A stretch of DNA of 10,780 nucleotides from Anaerolineae bacterium (GTDB lineage Bacteria > Chloroflexota > Anaerolineae > Aggregatilineales > Phototrophicaceae): contig JANQRM010000187.1 of NCBI GenBank assembly GCA_028284565.1, positions 1 to 10,780 of the forward strand, read 5' to 3'. The position numbers and the translations under genes are program-made. Under the pieces are notes generated by a model. The model was not told the DNA's origin. It saw nothing but the letters and a program-made list of their open reading frames with translations, and ran no database searches. Of this stretch, positions 1 to 5,481 are shown one piece after another (the stretch's first letter is position 1; each line of letters opens with the position of its first letter).

Positions 1-65
1 TCACCACAGAAGAAGCACGAGCGGTTCAACGCGGTTGGCTCCAAGCCGGACGCTTGCAAAAGTGA
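1..65 (+). CDS. C-terminal end of an unidentified protein (partial)
   Basis: Frame 3 is open from the left edge and reads TTEEARAVQRGWLQAGRLQK before a TGA at 63-65. The amphipathic Glu/Arg/Gln composition is that of an ordinary soluble protein end, and the frame stops 25 bases before the end of the convergent PLP-enzyme gene, as expected for a real gene pair. Only 20 codons are visible, so neither the family nor the function can be told. The other frames across this stretch run on into the antisense of the next gene and are less likely. No terminator hairpin is visible between the two convergent stops. Confidence 0.5.
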   Translation, partial: TTEEARAVQRGWLQAGRLQK

Positions 66-90
66 GTGCAGATGTTATTTGGTCCCCTAG

Positions 91-1206
91 TTACTTATCC
101 AGTGCTTGGTGTAAATCGGCAATTAAATCGTCAACATGCTCCAAACCAATGGAGAAGCGTAAAAGATTGTCTGGTGCAGTCGAATTGGGAATCGACGCAC
201 GATGTTCCACGAGCGTATGTGTTCCGCCAAAACTCGTGGCACGGAGGATGACTTGCAAATTCGCAATGATGGAGAGGGCTTTCTCGCTTCCACCCTTGAC
301 CAAGACGGACAAGACCCCACTAAAGCCTGACATTTGTTGATTAGCGAGTGAATGGCTCGGATGACTGGATAAACCGGGATACAAAACCGCTTCGATAGCG
401 GAATGTGATTCAAGATGTTCGGCGATTGTTTGAGCATTTTCCGCATGAAAACGCATTCGATGAGCCAATGTTTGGATACCTCGCAAGGTCAACCAACAGG
501 AAAAGGGAGCTGGAATCGCACCTCCGATTGTCCGTATGAATTCTAGCTTCTCGACAATGGGGTTATGCTCTCTTGCAACCAACATCCCGCCCATGACATC
601 ACTGTGTCCGCCAAGGTATTTGGTTGTTGCATGGACCACAAAATCGGCTCCTAATGTCAAAGGCGTTTGAAAGATAGGTGTGGCAATTGTGTTATCGACG
701 ACGAGATAAGCATTGTTGGCGTGAGCAAGGTCAGCCAAAGCGGATATATTGGCAATGAGCATCTGTGGGTTGGAAGGCGATTCCAAAACCAATAAGCGTG
801 TTTCAGGGCGGATGGTTTCTTCGACGGCATTTAAGTCCGTCATATCAACAAAATCGACACTCAGTCCCCAAGGAACAAATAGCTCCAGTAACATCACACG
901 GATGCCATGATAGAGGTCGGTGGGTGCGAGGACGTGGTCATTGGGGGAGAGGGCTTGGAATACGCTCATCATCGCTACTGAGCCTGATGCCCAAGCAAAA
1001 GCTTTTGTGCCCTGTTCCAATTTCATCATGACTTTTTCAAGAGCCTCCCGATTAGGGTTGTTGTCGCGGGCATATTCATAATCCGCTGGAAACGTGCCGT
1101 CGGGTGCGCGCTCAAAGGTCGTTGATAGAACGATTGGTGGGACAATTGCCCCTGTTGCGGGGTCAATGGGTTGGGCAGTGTGGATGGCAATCGTTTCGGG
1201 TTTCAT
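91..1206 (-). CDS. PLP-dependent trans-sulfuration enzyme, cystathionine gamma-synthase-like
   Basis: This 371-residue protein belongs to the Cys/Met-metabolism PLP family (fold type I), which makes or cleaves cystathionine or related gamma-substituted amino acids in the cytoplasm. Visible marks are the phosphate-binding YEYARDNNPNR around residues 43-53, the ASGS turn at 73-76, and LYHG at 98-101, whose Tyr normally stacks on PLP. DNTIATP starts with Asp171, which holds the pyridine nitrogen. HATTKYLGGHSD carries the Schiff-base Lys196, and RFSIGLE near the C-terminus carries the carboxylate-binding Arg. Length is normal or slightly short (relatives are about 380-400). LYHGIR replaces the common LYGGT, and the Cys typical of methionine gamma-lyase at that loop is absent. 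Synthase, cystathionine lyase and acyl-homoserine sulfhydrylase activities cannot be separated from sequence alone. The ATG is preceded by a weak TGAGA ribosome site. The gene stands alone, divergent from the small-protein operon. Confidence 0.93.
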   Translation of the reverse strand: MKPETIAIHTAQPIDPATGAIVPPIVLSTTFERAPDGTFPADYEYARDNNPNREALEKVMMKLEQGTKAFAWASGSVAMMSVFQALSPNDHVLAPTDLYHGIRVMLLELFVPWGLSVDFVDMTDLNAVEETIRPETRLLVLESPSNPQMLIANISALADLAHANNAYLVVDNTIATPIFQTPLTLGADFVVHATTKYLGGHSDVMGGMLVAREHNPIVEKLEFIRTIGGAIPAPFSCWLTLRGIQTLAHRMRFHAENAQTIAEHLESHSAIEAVLYPGLSSHPSHSLANQQMSGFSGVLSVLVKGGSEKALSIIANLQVILRATSFGGTHTLVEHRASIPNSTAPDNLLRFSIGLEHVDDLIADLHQALDK

Positions 1207-1300
1207 GGCAATCTCAAATCAACAAGTCGGCAATAGAGGAACAATGTATCGTATCGAGCATGTCAATGCAATCATTTTAGATGATGCTGTTTATCAATAT

Positions 1301-1405
1301 GCCTATTTTCTCCGTAGAACTACCTAGACAACCTTGTCCAATAATCTGGGTTTTAATTCCTTTCCTCAATTTGGAATTCATTTCTCCGTAATTCTACGAA
1401 TAGGC
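1301..1405. repeat. Paired direct and inverted repeats in a divergent intergenic region
   Basis: TTTCTCCGTA occurs at 1307-1316 and again at 1381-1390, 74 bases apart. GCCTATT at 1301-1307 is the exact reverse complement of AATAGGC at 1399-1405, and GTAGAA (1314-1319) of TTCTAC (1392-1397). The two blocks can therefore be read as direct copies or as arms of a long imperfect dyad. They lie between the PLP enzyme and the small membrane protein, which are transcribed away from each other. A regulator site or a remnant of a small repeated element are both possible. The repeats are seen directly; the role is inferred. Confidence 0.5.
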
Positions 1406-1428
1406 ACAGACTCGAAATGAGCATACGC

Positions 1429-1434
1429 TATAGT
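1429..1434 (+). promoter_or_regulatory. Possible -10 element for the small-protein/STAS operon
   Basis: TATAGT lies 31 bases before the ATG at 1466, with a good AAGGA ribosome site in between. No convincing -35 hexamer is seen 16-18 bases upstream, so a promoter here would need an activator, perhaps acting on the repeats at 1301-1405, or would use another sigma factor. Weak assignment. Confidence 0.3.
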
Positions 1435-1465
1435 TAGAGTTAAGAAACAAATAAGGAACTCCACA

Positions 1466-1639
1466 ATGACCATCATCACAGCACTACTTGGTTACTTCTG
1501 TATTTCAATCATTGCAAGTTTGGTCATTGGGCGTTTCTTATCCCTCTCGACACAAGCAAGTGATGTCGAACTTACCGTTATAGACACACAATCTGACCAA
1601 TATATCGCTGTCCAACCCACAGCCGCCGTAGGAGACTAA
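1466..1639 (+). CDS. Small single-pass membrane protein (57 residues)
   Basis: The reading frame begins MTIITALLGYFCISIIASLV and ends IAVQPTAAVGD. Residues 2-22 form one hydrophobic helix with no internal charge, followed by Gly-Arg and a polar, weakly acidic tail of about 33 residues. AAGGA at about 9 bases before the ATG is a good ribosome site. The gene ends four bases before the ATG of the STAS-like gene, and the ribosome site of that next gene (AGGAGA) lies inside its last codons, so the two are almost certainly co-transcribed and translationally coupled. I recognise no family. The topology fits a small membrane anchor or partner for the soluble downstream protein, which is inference from gene order only. 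It is shorter than common annotation cut-offs and is easily missed. Confidence 0.7.
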   Translation: MTIITALLGYFCISIIASLVIGRFLSLSTQASDVELTVIDTQSDQYIAVQPTAAVGD

Positions 1640-1643
1640 TATC

Positions 1644-2072
1644 ATGAAAATTCAAGTTAAATGGGACAACCTCGACCAAACTACTTTACGCCTCGTTTTT
1701 CAAGGAACATGGAATTGGACAGATGTCGATCAAGCATGGGACACAGCCGTCGAAATGGTAAAAGGCACAACCGGACAGATTGATATCCTTGTGGATATGC
1801 AACAAGCACGAGGCGTTCCACGCGATATTATGCTCGTTGGACGTGAAATGATGCTCCATCATCTGCCCAGTCGTTGCGGACTCATTGTCTTCGTTGGTGG
1901 CAATAGTTTGATCAAAGCCGCGATTAATTTATTACGCAATATCTGCAAATCACAATCTCCGCGCCTGTTGATGGCGGATAACTTGAATCAAGGTCGTCAA
2001 TTACTGTATAAAACGATTTCCTTGCCTGCTAAACAAGCAATCCTAGAGACGGTTAAGCCCTTCGTTGCTTAA
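1644..2072 (+). CDS. STAS/SpoIIAA-like domain protein
   Basis: A 142-residue soluble protein with alternating strands and helices. It has an N-terminal strand pair (residues 1-21), a helix around WTDVDQAWDTAVEMV (25-39), a strand IDILVDM (46-52), a helix (58-73), a strand GLIVFVGG (79-86), a helix (87-101), a strand PRLLMAD (106-112) and a C-terminal helix region. This order matches SpoIIAA-like/STAS folds found as stand-alone proteins in many bacteria. The phosphorylatable Ser of anti-sigma antagonists is not evident: the loop after LVDM reads QQARGVPR. Partner-switching regulation therefore cannot be claimed. Translation is probably coupled to the small membrane protein through AGGAGA ending 8 bases before the ATG. 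A strong terminator closes the operon 24 bases after the stop. Fold call moderate, function unknown. Confidence 0.65.
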   Translation: MKIQVKWDNLDQTTLRLVFQGTWNWTDVDQAWDTAVEMVKGTTGQIDILVDMQQARGVPRDIMLVGREMMLHHLPSRCGLIVFVGGNSLIKAAINLLRNICKSQSPRLLMADNLNQGRQLLYKTISLPAKQAILETVKPFVA

Positions 2073-2095
2073 TCTTGGATAACTCCATCATTCAT

Positions 2096-2148
2096 AGCCG
2101 TTTCCAATCAACCCCTGACACCTGCTTCTCTTTGGAAACGGCTTTTTT
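2096..2148 (+). terminator. Rho-independent terminator of the small-protein/STAS operon
   Basis: AGCCGTTTCCAA (2096-2107) pairs perfectly over 12 bases with TTGGAAACGGCT (2132-2143) across a 24-base loop. A run of six T (2143-2148) follows directly. It sits 24 bases after the stop of the STAS-like gene and ahead of the araC promoter region, so it insulates the two units. Confidence 0.92.
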
Positions 2149-2168
2149 ATTCCCATTTATGCCAAAAG

Positions 2169-2186
2169 CGCAAGAATGTACAAGAC
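2169..2186 (+). promoter_or_regulatory. AraC-type operator, copy 1 (before the araC gene)
   Basis: CGCAAGAATGTACAAGAC differs at one of 18 positions from the copy at 4287-4304 before azlC. It contains two CAAGA half-sites (2171-2175 and 2181-2185) exactly one helical turn apart in direct orientation, the arrangement expected where the two helix-turn-helix motifs of an AraC-family protein contact one DNA face. It ends 33 bases before the araC ATG, consistent with autoregulation. The sequence match is observed; assignment to this AraC protein is inference. Confidence 0.72.
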
Positions 2187-2197
2187 AGGTGACGTAG

Positions 2198-2214
2198 ATT
2201 CAGTTACACTGAAT
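2198..2214. promoter_or_regulatory. Perfect dyad over the putative araC promoter
   Basis: ATTCAGT (2198-2204) and ACTGAAT (2208-2214) form a perfect 7-base inverted repeat around a 3-base centre. It lies just downstream of the CAAGA operator and 5 bases before the araC start codon. It covers the best -10 candidate, TACACT (2205-2210). Its symmetry suits a dimeric repressor rather than an AraC protein. The copy of the operator before azlC has no such dyad. Confidence 0.45.
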
Positions 2215-2219
2215 TCATC

Positions 2220-3053
2220 ATGAACCGTTATGCGCCTATCCTCAAAGAAAAAACTCGCTACTGGCGCGTCCCAGATTATGGGGATTTGCAACTCCTCCAT
2301 GCCACTTTCATCGAACATGTCTTTGCGCGCCATTTTCATGAAGAGTATGTGGTTGGGGTGATTGAACGCGGGACGTATCGCTTTTATTGGCGTGGGGAAA
2401 TGCGCTATATTGGCGAACAGCAACTGGTTCTGATTAATCCCTACGAAATTCATTCGGGCAAGCCGGTGGATGAATCGGGCTGGACCTATCGGACGTTGTA
2501 TCCCAGTATCACGTTGATGCGACAAATTGCCTATGAAATGACGGGGAAAGATTGGGAAATGCCCCATTTCTCACAAGCCGTAGTGACAGACCCCTTACTG
2601 GCACGACAACTCTCGCAATTGCATCGACGTTTAGATGCATCAACTTCTAAATTGGAACGGGATACCTTACTCCGTACAACACTAGGGTCACTCATTGCTC
2701 GTCATGCAACTGATAAATTCCCTCTGCAACAACTCTATGCAGAAAAACAAGCCGTCCGTCGTGTGCGTGATTATTTGGAAGCTCACTGTGACCAGAATCC
2801 CTCACTGGAAGATTTAGCCAATTTCGTCGGATTCAGTCCGTTTTATCTGGCGCGAGTCTTTAAGCAGGAGATGGGTTGTCCGCCTCATGCCTATTTGAAT
2901 GCTGTGCGAATTAACCGGGCGAAAGAGTTGCTTCGTTTTCAGTCGATTTCAGATGTGGCTTATGCGACTGGATTCACTGACCAAAGCCATCTCACACGCT
3001 GGTTTAAACGCATTGTTGGTGTCACACCTGGACACTACGCCTCAAGTCTCTAA
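2220..3053 (+). CDS. AraC-family transcriptional regulator with N-terminal cupin sensor
   Basis: The 277-residue protein has the classical two-domain layout. Residues about 28-80 form the AraC-type cupin ligand-binding half, including HFHEEYVVGVIERGTYRF and INPYEIHSGKP. Residues 180-277 form the DNA-binding half. The first helix-turn-helix lies at about 195-216 (SLEDLANFVGFSPFYLARVF) and the second at about 243-264 (ISDVAYATGFTDQSHLTRWF), ending in the family signature VTPGHYA. Length is typical. The ATG at 2220 has no ribosome site, and the candidate -10 TACACT is so close that the transcript may be leaderless. Two downstream genes (DUF2917-like and cupin) follow in the same direction, and the same operator precedes azlC. 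The likely job is control of an amino acid exporter in response to a small effector bound by the cupin half. The effector is unknown. Confidence 0.95.
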   Translation: MNRYAPILKEKTRYWRVPDYGDLQLLHATFIEHVFARHFHEEYVVGVIERGTYRFYWRGEMRYIGEQQLVLINPYEIHSGKPVDESGWTYRTLYPSITLMRQIAYEMTGKDWEMPHFSQAVVTDPLLARQLSQLHRRLDASTSKLERDTLLRTTLGSLIARHATDKFPLQQLYAEKQAVRRVRDYLEAHCDQNPSLEDLANFVGFSPFYLARVFKQEMGCPPHAYLNAVRINRAKELLRFQSISDVAYATGFTDQSHLTRWFKRIVGVTPGHYASSL

Positions 3054-3089
3054 GCAAGCAAATCAAATCTCCGTTTGTATAGCAAATAA

Positions 3090-3100
3090 AGGAGTCTCCT
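3090..3100 (+). promoter_or_regulatory. Ribosome binding site inside a small palindrome
   Basis: AGGAGTCTCCT immediately precedes the ATG at 3102. The strong Shine-Dalgarno AGGAG forms one arm, so AGGA and TCCT could pair in RNA as a 4-base stem with a GTC loop and partly hide the ribosome site. The short stem would be weak. The strong ribosome site supports the start at 3102. Confidence 0.4.
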
Positions 3101-3101
3101 G

Positions 3102-3398
3102 ATGTTAAGCAACTATGTTCACCTACCTACGAAAGCTTCCATCCCTTTAACGACTGTTGAAAATCTTATGGTCACATTGTCGAGTGATGATATTCTTCGC
3201 TTAGAAGATGGACACTATCGCCTACAAGTTATGGAGGGGAAATGCTGGATAACGCTGGGGCAAGAAGACCTTATCCTAGAGACGGGTCATATTGGACACT
3301 TTCACTTATCAGGGGAAGTGGCGCTCCTCTCATCTCTAACGGATCATCCGCTTAAACTTCGTATCAATAAGTCAATGCGGAGAAAAGCCCATGCCTAA
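3102..3398 (+). CDS. DUF2917-like small beta protein
   Basis: A 98-residue protein. Its middle part (residues about 27-90) shows the spaced pattern of the DUF2917 family: LSSDDILRLEDGHYRLQV, then EGKCWITLGQEDLILETG and a final strand series ending LKLRI. The pattern predicts a small, cupin-like beta fold. It has no metal-binding His cluster and no signal peptide, so no catalytic role can be assigned. It starts 48 bases after araC with a strong AGGAG site, and its last eight bases overlap the cupin gene, so araC, this gene and the cupin probably form one transcript. The family match is from pattern memory and needs a profile search. A short basic tail (MRRKAHA) extends past the domain. Confidence 0.6.
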   Translation: MLSNYVHLPTKASIPLTTVENLMVTLSSDDILRLEDGHYRLQVMEGKCWITLGQEDLILETGHIGHFHLSGEVALLSSLTDHPLKLRINKSMRRKAHA

Positions 3399-3762
3399 TC
3401 CACAAGATTACAACATCAATCTTGACGTCCAATTTGATTATCTGCAGAAGATGGATATCCCGACAATTGTGGAAGCCTGTACGGATGACTGGTTCAACCA
3501 GACGCTTTGCCAAGTCAATGAGAGTGTCGTGCGCTTAGGGATTGTGCAGGGTGAATTTCATTGGCATAAGCATGATGAGGAAGATGAATTCTTCTTTGTT
3601 CTATCTGGCAAGCTCTATGTAGATTTAGAAGATGAAACCATCGAACTCAGCCCTCAGCAGGGGGTAACAGTGCCAAAAGGGATTGTGCATCGGACGCGTG
3701 CGCCAGAACGGACGGTTATGTTGATGATTGAAAAAAGCTCGGTTCAACCCACAGGGGATTAA
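3391..3762 (+). CDS. Single-domain cupin protein with intact metal site
   Basis: The 123-residue protein carries both cupin motifs. Motif 1 is GEFHWHKHDEEDEFFFVLSG (residues 54-73), giving likely ligands His59, His61 and Glu66. Motif 2 is VPKGIVHRT (94-102), giving His100. The C-terminus VQPTGD resembles the conserved NTGD end of the widespread small cupins near COG0662. These bind a divalent metal, but their reaction is mostly unknown. The start at 3391 has GGAG 9 bases upstream and overlaps the preceding gene by 8 bases, implying translational coupling. The stop codon abuts the stop of the convergent response regulator with no bases between. In this setting it could modify or sense the effector of the AraC protein, which is inference. 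Confidence 0.88.
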   Translation: MPNPQDYNINLDVQFDYLQKMDIPTIVEACTDDWFNQTLCQVNESVVRLGIVQGEFHWHKHDEEDEFFFVLSGKLYVDLEDETIELSPQQGVTVPKGIVHRTRAPERTVMLMIEKSSVQPTGD

Positions 3763-4188
3763 TTAAAAGTTCGCCTGAGCATTGGGAACGTTGTCCAAGA
3801 GTGCCAAAATCTTTTGGATAAAATTGGCTGGCTCTAGGGGCTTTATCAGATAATTCATGCACCCTGCTTGAATCGCGCGCAGTCGGTCACCGGATTGTGA
3901 TTGGGCAGTTAAGGCGACAATCGGTGTTTCGATCATCTCACGGTCTTGCTTGAGTGTCTCAATCATTGTCCAGCCATTCATAATCGGCATCGACATATCG
4001 GTGATAATCAAATGTGGGCGCACACGATGAATCACTTCAATCCCTTCTTGACCGTTGGTTGCGAGGTATACCGTTGCGTCAAATCGTTCTAAGATGGTAC
4101 GCGCCAAATCTCGACACATGGCATCATCATCGACCAACACGATTTTCCAACCCTGCAAAATATCGGATGGGATATCTCGTAACGACAT
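3763..4188 (-). CDS. Single-domain response regulator (CheY-like receiver)
   Basis: A stand-alone receiver domain of 141 residues from the chosen ATG. Numbered from the GTG three bases upstream, the acidic pocket is Asp21-Asp22 in VLVDDD. The phosphoacceptor is Asp65 in [14 protein letters not shown], the switch Thr is Thr95 in VALTA, and Lys117 lies in IKP. All key residues are present, so it should be phosphorylatable. There is no output domain, so it must act by protein contact, as in phosphorelays or chemotaxis-like systems. AGGAG lies 7 bases before the ATG at 4188, a better fit than the GTG at 4191. No histidine kinase gene lies in the window, so it is an orphan. It separates the araC-cupin block from azlCD on the opposite strand. 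Its stop adjoins the cupin stop directly, giving TAATTA. Confidence 0.94.
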   Translation of the reverse strand: MSLRDIPSDILQGWKIVLVDDDAMCRDLARTILERFDATVYLATNGQEGIEVIHRVRPHLIITDMSMPIMNGWTMIETLKQDREMIETPIVALTAQSQSGDRLRAIQAGCMNYLIKPLEPANFIQKILALLDNVPNAQANF

Positions 4189-4202
4189 CACTTAGCTCCT
4201 AC

Positions 4203-4223
4203 CTGTCTTAATGAACTAGACAG
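4203..4223 (-). promoter_or_regulatory. Inverted repeat in the leader of the response regulator gene
   Basis: CTGTCT (4203-4208) and AGACAG (4218-4223) form a 6-base inverted repeat with a 9-base centre, just upstream of the AGGAG ribosome site of the response regulator. It could be a leader hairpin or an operator. There is no other evidence for either. Confidence 0.3.
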
Positions 4224-4286
4224 CGTAATTTCCCTTAATTTATTATCCTATAAATTTGGCGAAATAAACCTTAAGATTTCAAATAT

Positions 4287-4304
4287 CGCAAGAATATACA
4301 AGAC
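4287..4304 (+). promoter_or_regulatory. AraC-type operator, copy 2 (before azlC)
   Basis: CGCAAGAATATACAAGAC matches the copy before the araC gene at 17 of 18 positions, with half-sites CAAGA at 4289-4293 and 4299-4303. A third CAAGA lies at 4323-4327, not in helical phase. TATATT (4328-4333) is a possible -10 whose -35 position (4305-4310, TATCGG) is poor and directly adjoins the operator, the usual layout for activator-dependent promoters. It marks azlCD as a probable target of the nearby AraC protein. Confidence 0.72.
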
Positions 4305-4359
4305 TATCGGTGTAAGTCATGGCAAGATATATTGTTTGAACTTAATTGTATGGCTATCT

Positions 4360-5088
4360 ATGACGCGACAACATCAATTTCTCCATGGCATGAAAGATAC
4401 GATTCCCTTGATTTTGGGAGCGATTCCCTTTGGGATTATCTTTGGTGCAATTGCCGTCACAGGTGAAAATGCACTCACGCCTCAAGGCACGATGGGTATG
4501 TCGCTGTTTGTCTTTGCAGGCTCGGCACAATTCATCGGTGCCGGGCTGTTTATCGAAGGCGTGGGGATTCCCTTTATCGTTCTCACCACATTTGTAGTCA
4601 ATCTACGTCATGCCCTCTACTCCGCTTCACTAGCTCCCTATATGCGTCATTTGCCACAGCGATGGTTGTTGCCCTTAGGTTTCTGGCTCACCGATGAAAC
4701 CTATGCGGTCGTGATTCGGAAGTATCAAACTGAAAAAGCCAGTGAGTATCGACATTGGTATTACTTTGGTTCGGCTTTGTTGATGTATCTTAATTGGCAA
4801 TTATGCACAGTCATCGGCATTGTTGCAGGTCAGCAATTAGGTGATGCAGGGAGTTGGGGCTTGGACTTTGCAATGGTTGCTACTTTCGTGGGAATTACCG
4901 TGCCGTTAATTGTGAATCGTCCGATGCTGGTCTGCGCGGTTGTAGCCAGTTCAACAGCTATATTGGCAAATGGATTGCCTAATAAGCTGGGATTGATGGT
5001 GGCATCGCTATTAGGGATTGGGGCTGGGGTACTCGCGGAAGCCTGTCAACGTCGAGCCAATCCAACATTGCAAGGGGTAGAAGCATGA
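4360..5088 (+). CDS. azlC: AzlC/YgaZ-type branched-chain amino acid exporter, large subunit
   Basis: A 242-residue hydrophobic protein. With its small partner AzlD it forms an inner-membrane exporter of branched-chain amino acids, and of methionine in some relatives (BrnFE, YgaZH). Typical family blocks are [19 protein letters not shown] at the N-terminus, then [34 protein letters not shown] and [13 protein letters not shown]. Several further membrane segments follow, down to [11 protein letters not shown]. Length and order are normal for the family. The first possible start is TTG at 4336, but it overlaps the putative -10 region. ATG 4360 places the N-terminus as in relatives, although neither has a ribosome site. 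The stop overlaps azlD by ATGA. Control by the AraC protein is suggested by the shared operator at 4287. Confidence 0.93.
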   Translation: MTRQHQFLHGMKDTIPLILGAIPFGIIFGAIAVTGENALTPQGTMGMSLFVFAGSAQFIGAGLFIEGVGIPFIVLTTFVVNLRHALYSASLAPYMRHLPQRWLLPLGFWLTDETYAVVIRKYQTEKASEYRHWYYFGSALLMYLNWQLCTVIGIVAGQQLGDAGSWGLDFAMVATFVGITVPLIVNRPMLVCAVVASSTAILANGLPNKLGLMVASLLGIGAGVLAEACQRRANPTLQGVEA

Positions 5089-5417
5089 CTCAAGAAGAAA
5101 TCATCCTCATCTTTGGTATGATGCTTGTGACATTTGGGGTTCGTTATCCTGTGTTAGCGATATTGGGTCGCATCACGATGCCAGAGCGCGTCCAAAATGC
5201 GTTACGCTATGTCCCTGTTGCGGTTCTGATGGCAATTATCGCACCTGCTATGTTGATGCCACAAGGTAACGTCGAATTCTCGATGGATAATGCTTATCTG
5301 GTTGCAGGGATTATAGCGATTGTGATTGCATGGCGTACCAAGAGCCTGCTTTGGACGATTGTGTTGAGTATGATGTTGTTCCTGTTGTGGCGGAGTTTGT
5401 TCCCTGTCACAGTTTAA
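5085..5417 (+). CDS. azlD: AzlD/YgaH-type exporter small subunit
   Basis: A 110-residue membrane protein with three to four hydrophobic segments: residues about 5-25, 44-60, 71-86 and 88-108. Near the N-terminus it has the family-typical [31 protein letters not shown] (given here only to mark residues 19-49). It follows azlC with a 4-base ATGA overlap and an AGGGGT ribosome site inside azlC, so the two subunits are made together in fixed ratio. It is expected to pair with AzlC in the cytoplasmic membrane. Size and topology are typical. Confidence 0.92.
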   Translation: MTQEEIILIFGMMLVTFGVRYPVLAILGRITMPERVQNALRYVPVAVLMAIIAPAMLMPQGNVEFSMDNAYLVAGIIAIVIAWRTKSLLWTIVLSMMLFLLWRSLFPVTV

Positions 5418-5462
5418 GGCTCAGGTAAATTATCTGAGGACGACAAGATTTTTACCTAAGCC
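5418..5462. terminator. Imperfect inverted repeat between convergent genes, possible bidirectional terminator
   Basis: GGCTCAGGTAAA (5418-5429) pairs with TTTACCTAAGCC (5451-5462) at 11 of 12 positions around a 21-base centre. A competing shorter stem, CTCAG with CTGAG, lies inside it. It starts directly after the azlD stop and ends 20 bases before the end of the convergent peptidase gene. Neither strand has a clear T run after the stem, so intrinsic termination is only possible, not shown. Confidence 0.4.
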
Positions 5463-5481
5463 ATTCCGATGTAGGGATAGG

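Noticed and set aside
123..446. A 107-codon - strand frame overlapping the PLP enzyme
   Set aside because: It is an out-of-frame shadow of the conserved C-terminal domain of the PLP enzyme and shows no family features.
4336..4362. TTG at 4336 as the azlC start
   Set aside because: It lies directly after the putative -10 (4328-4333), has no ribosome site, and adds eight residues not expected before the first membrane segment. ATG 4360 is preferred, though the case is not closed.
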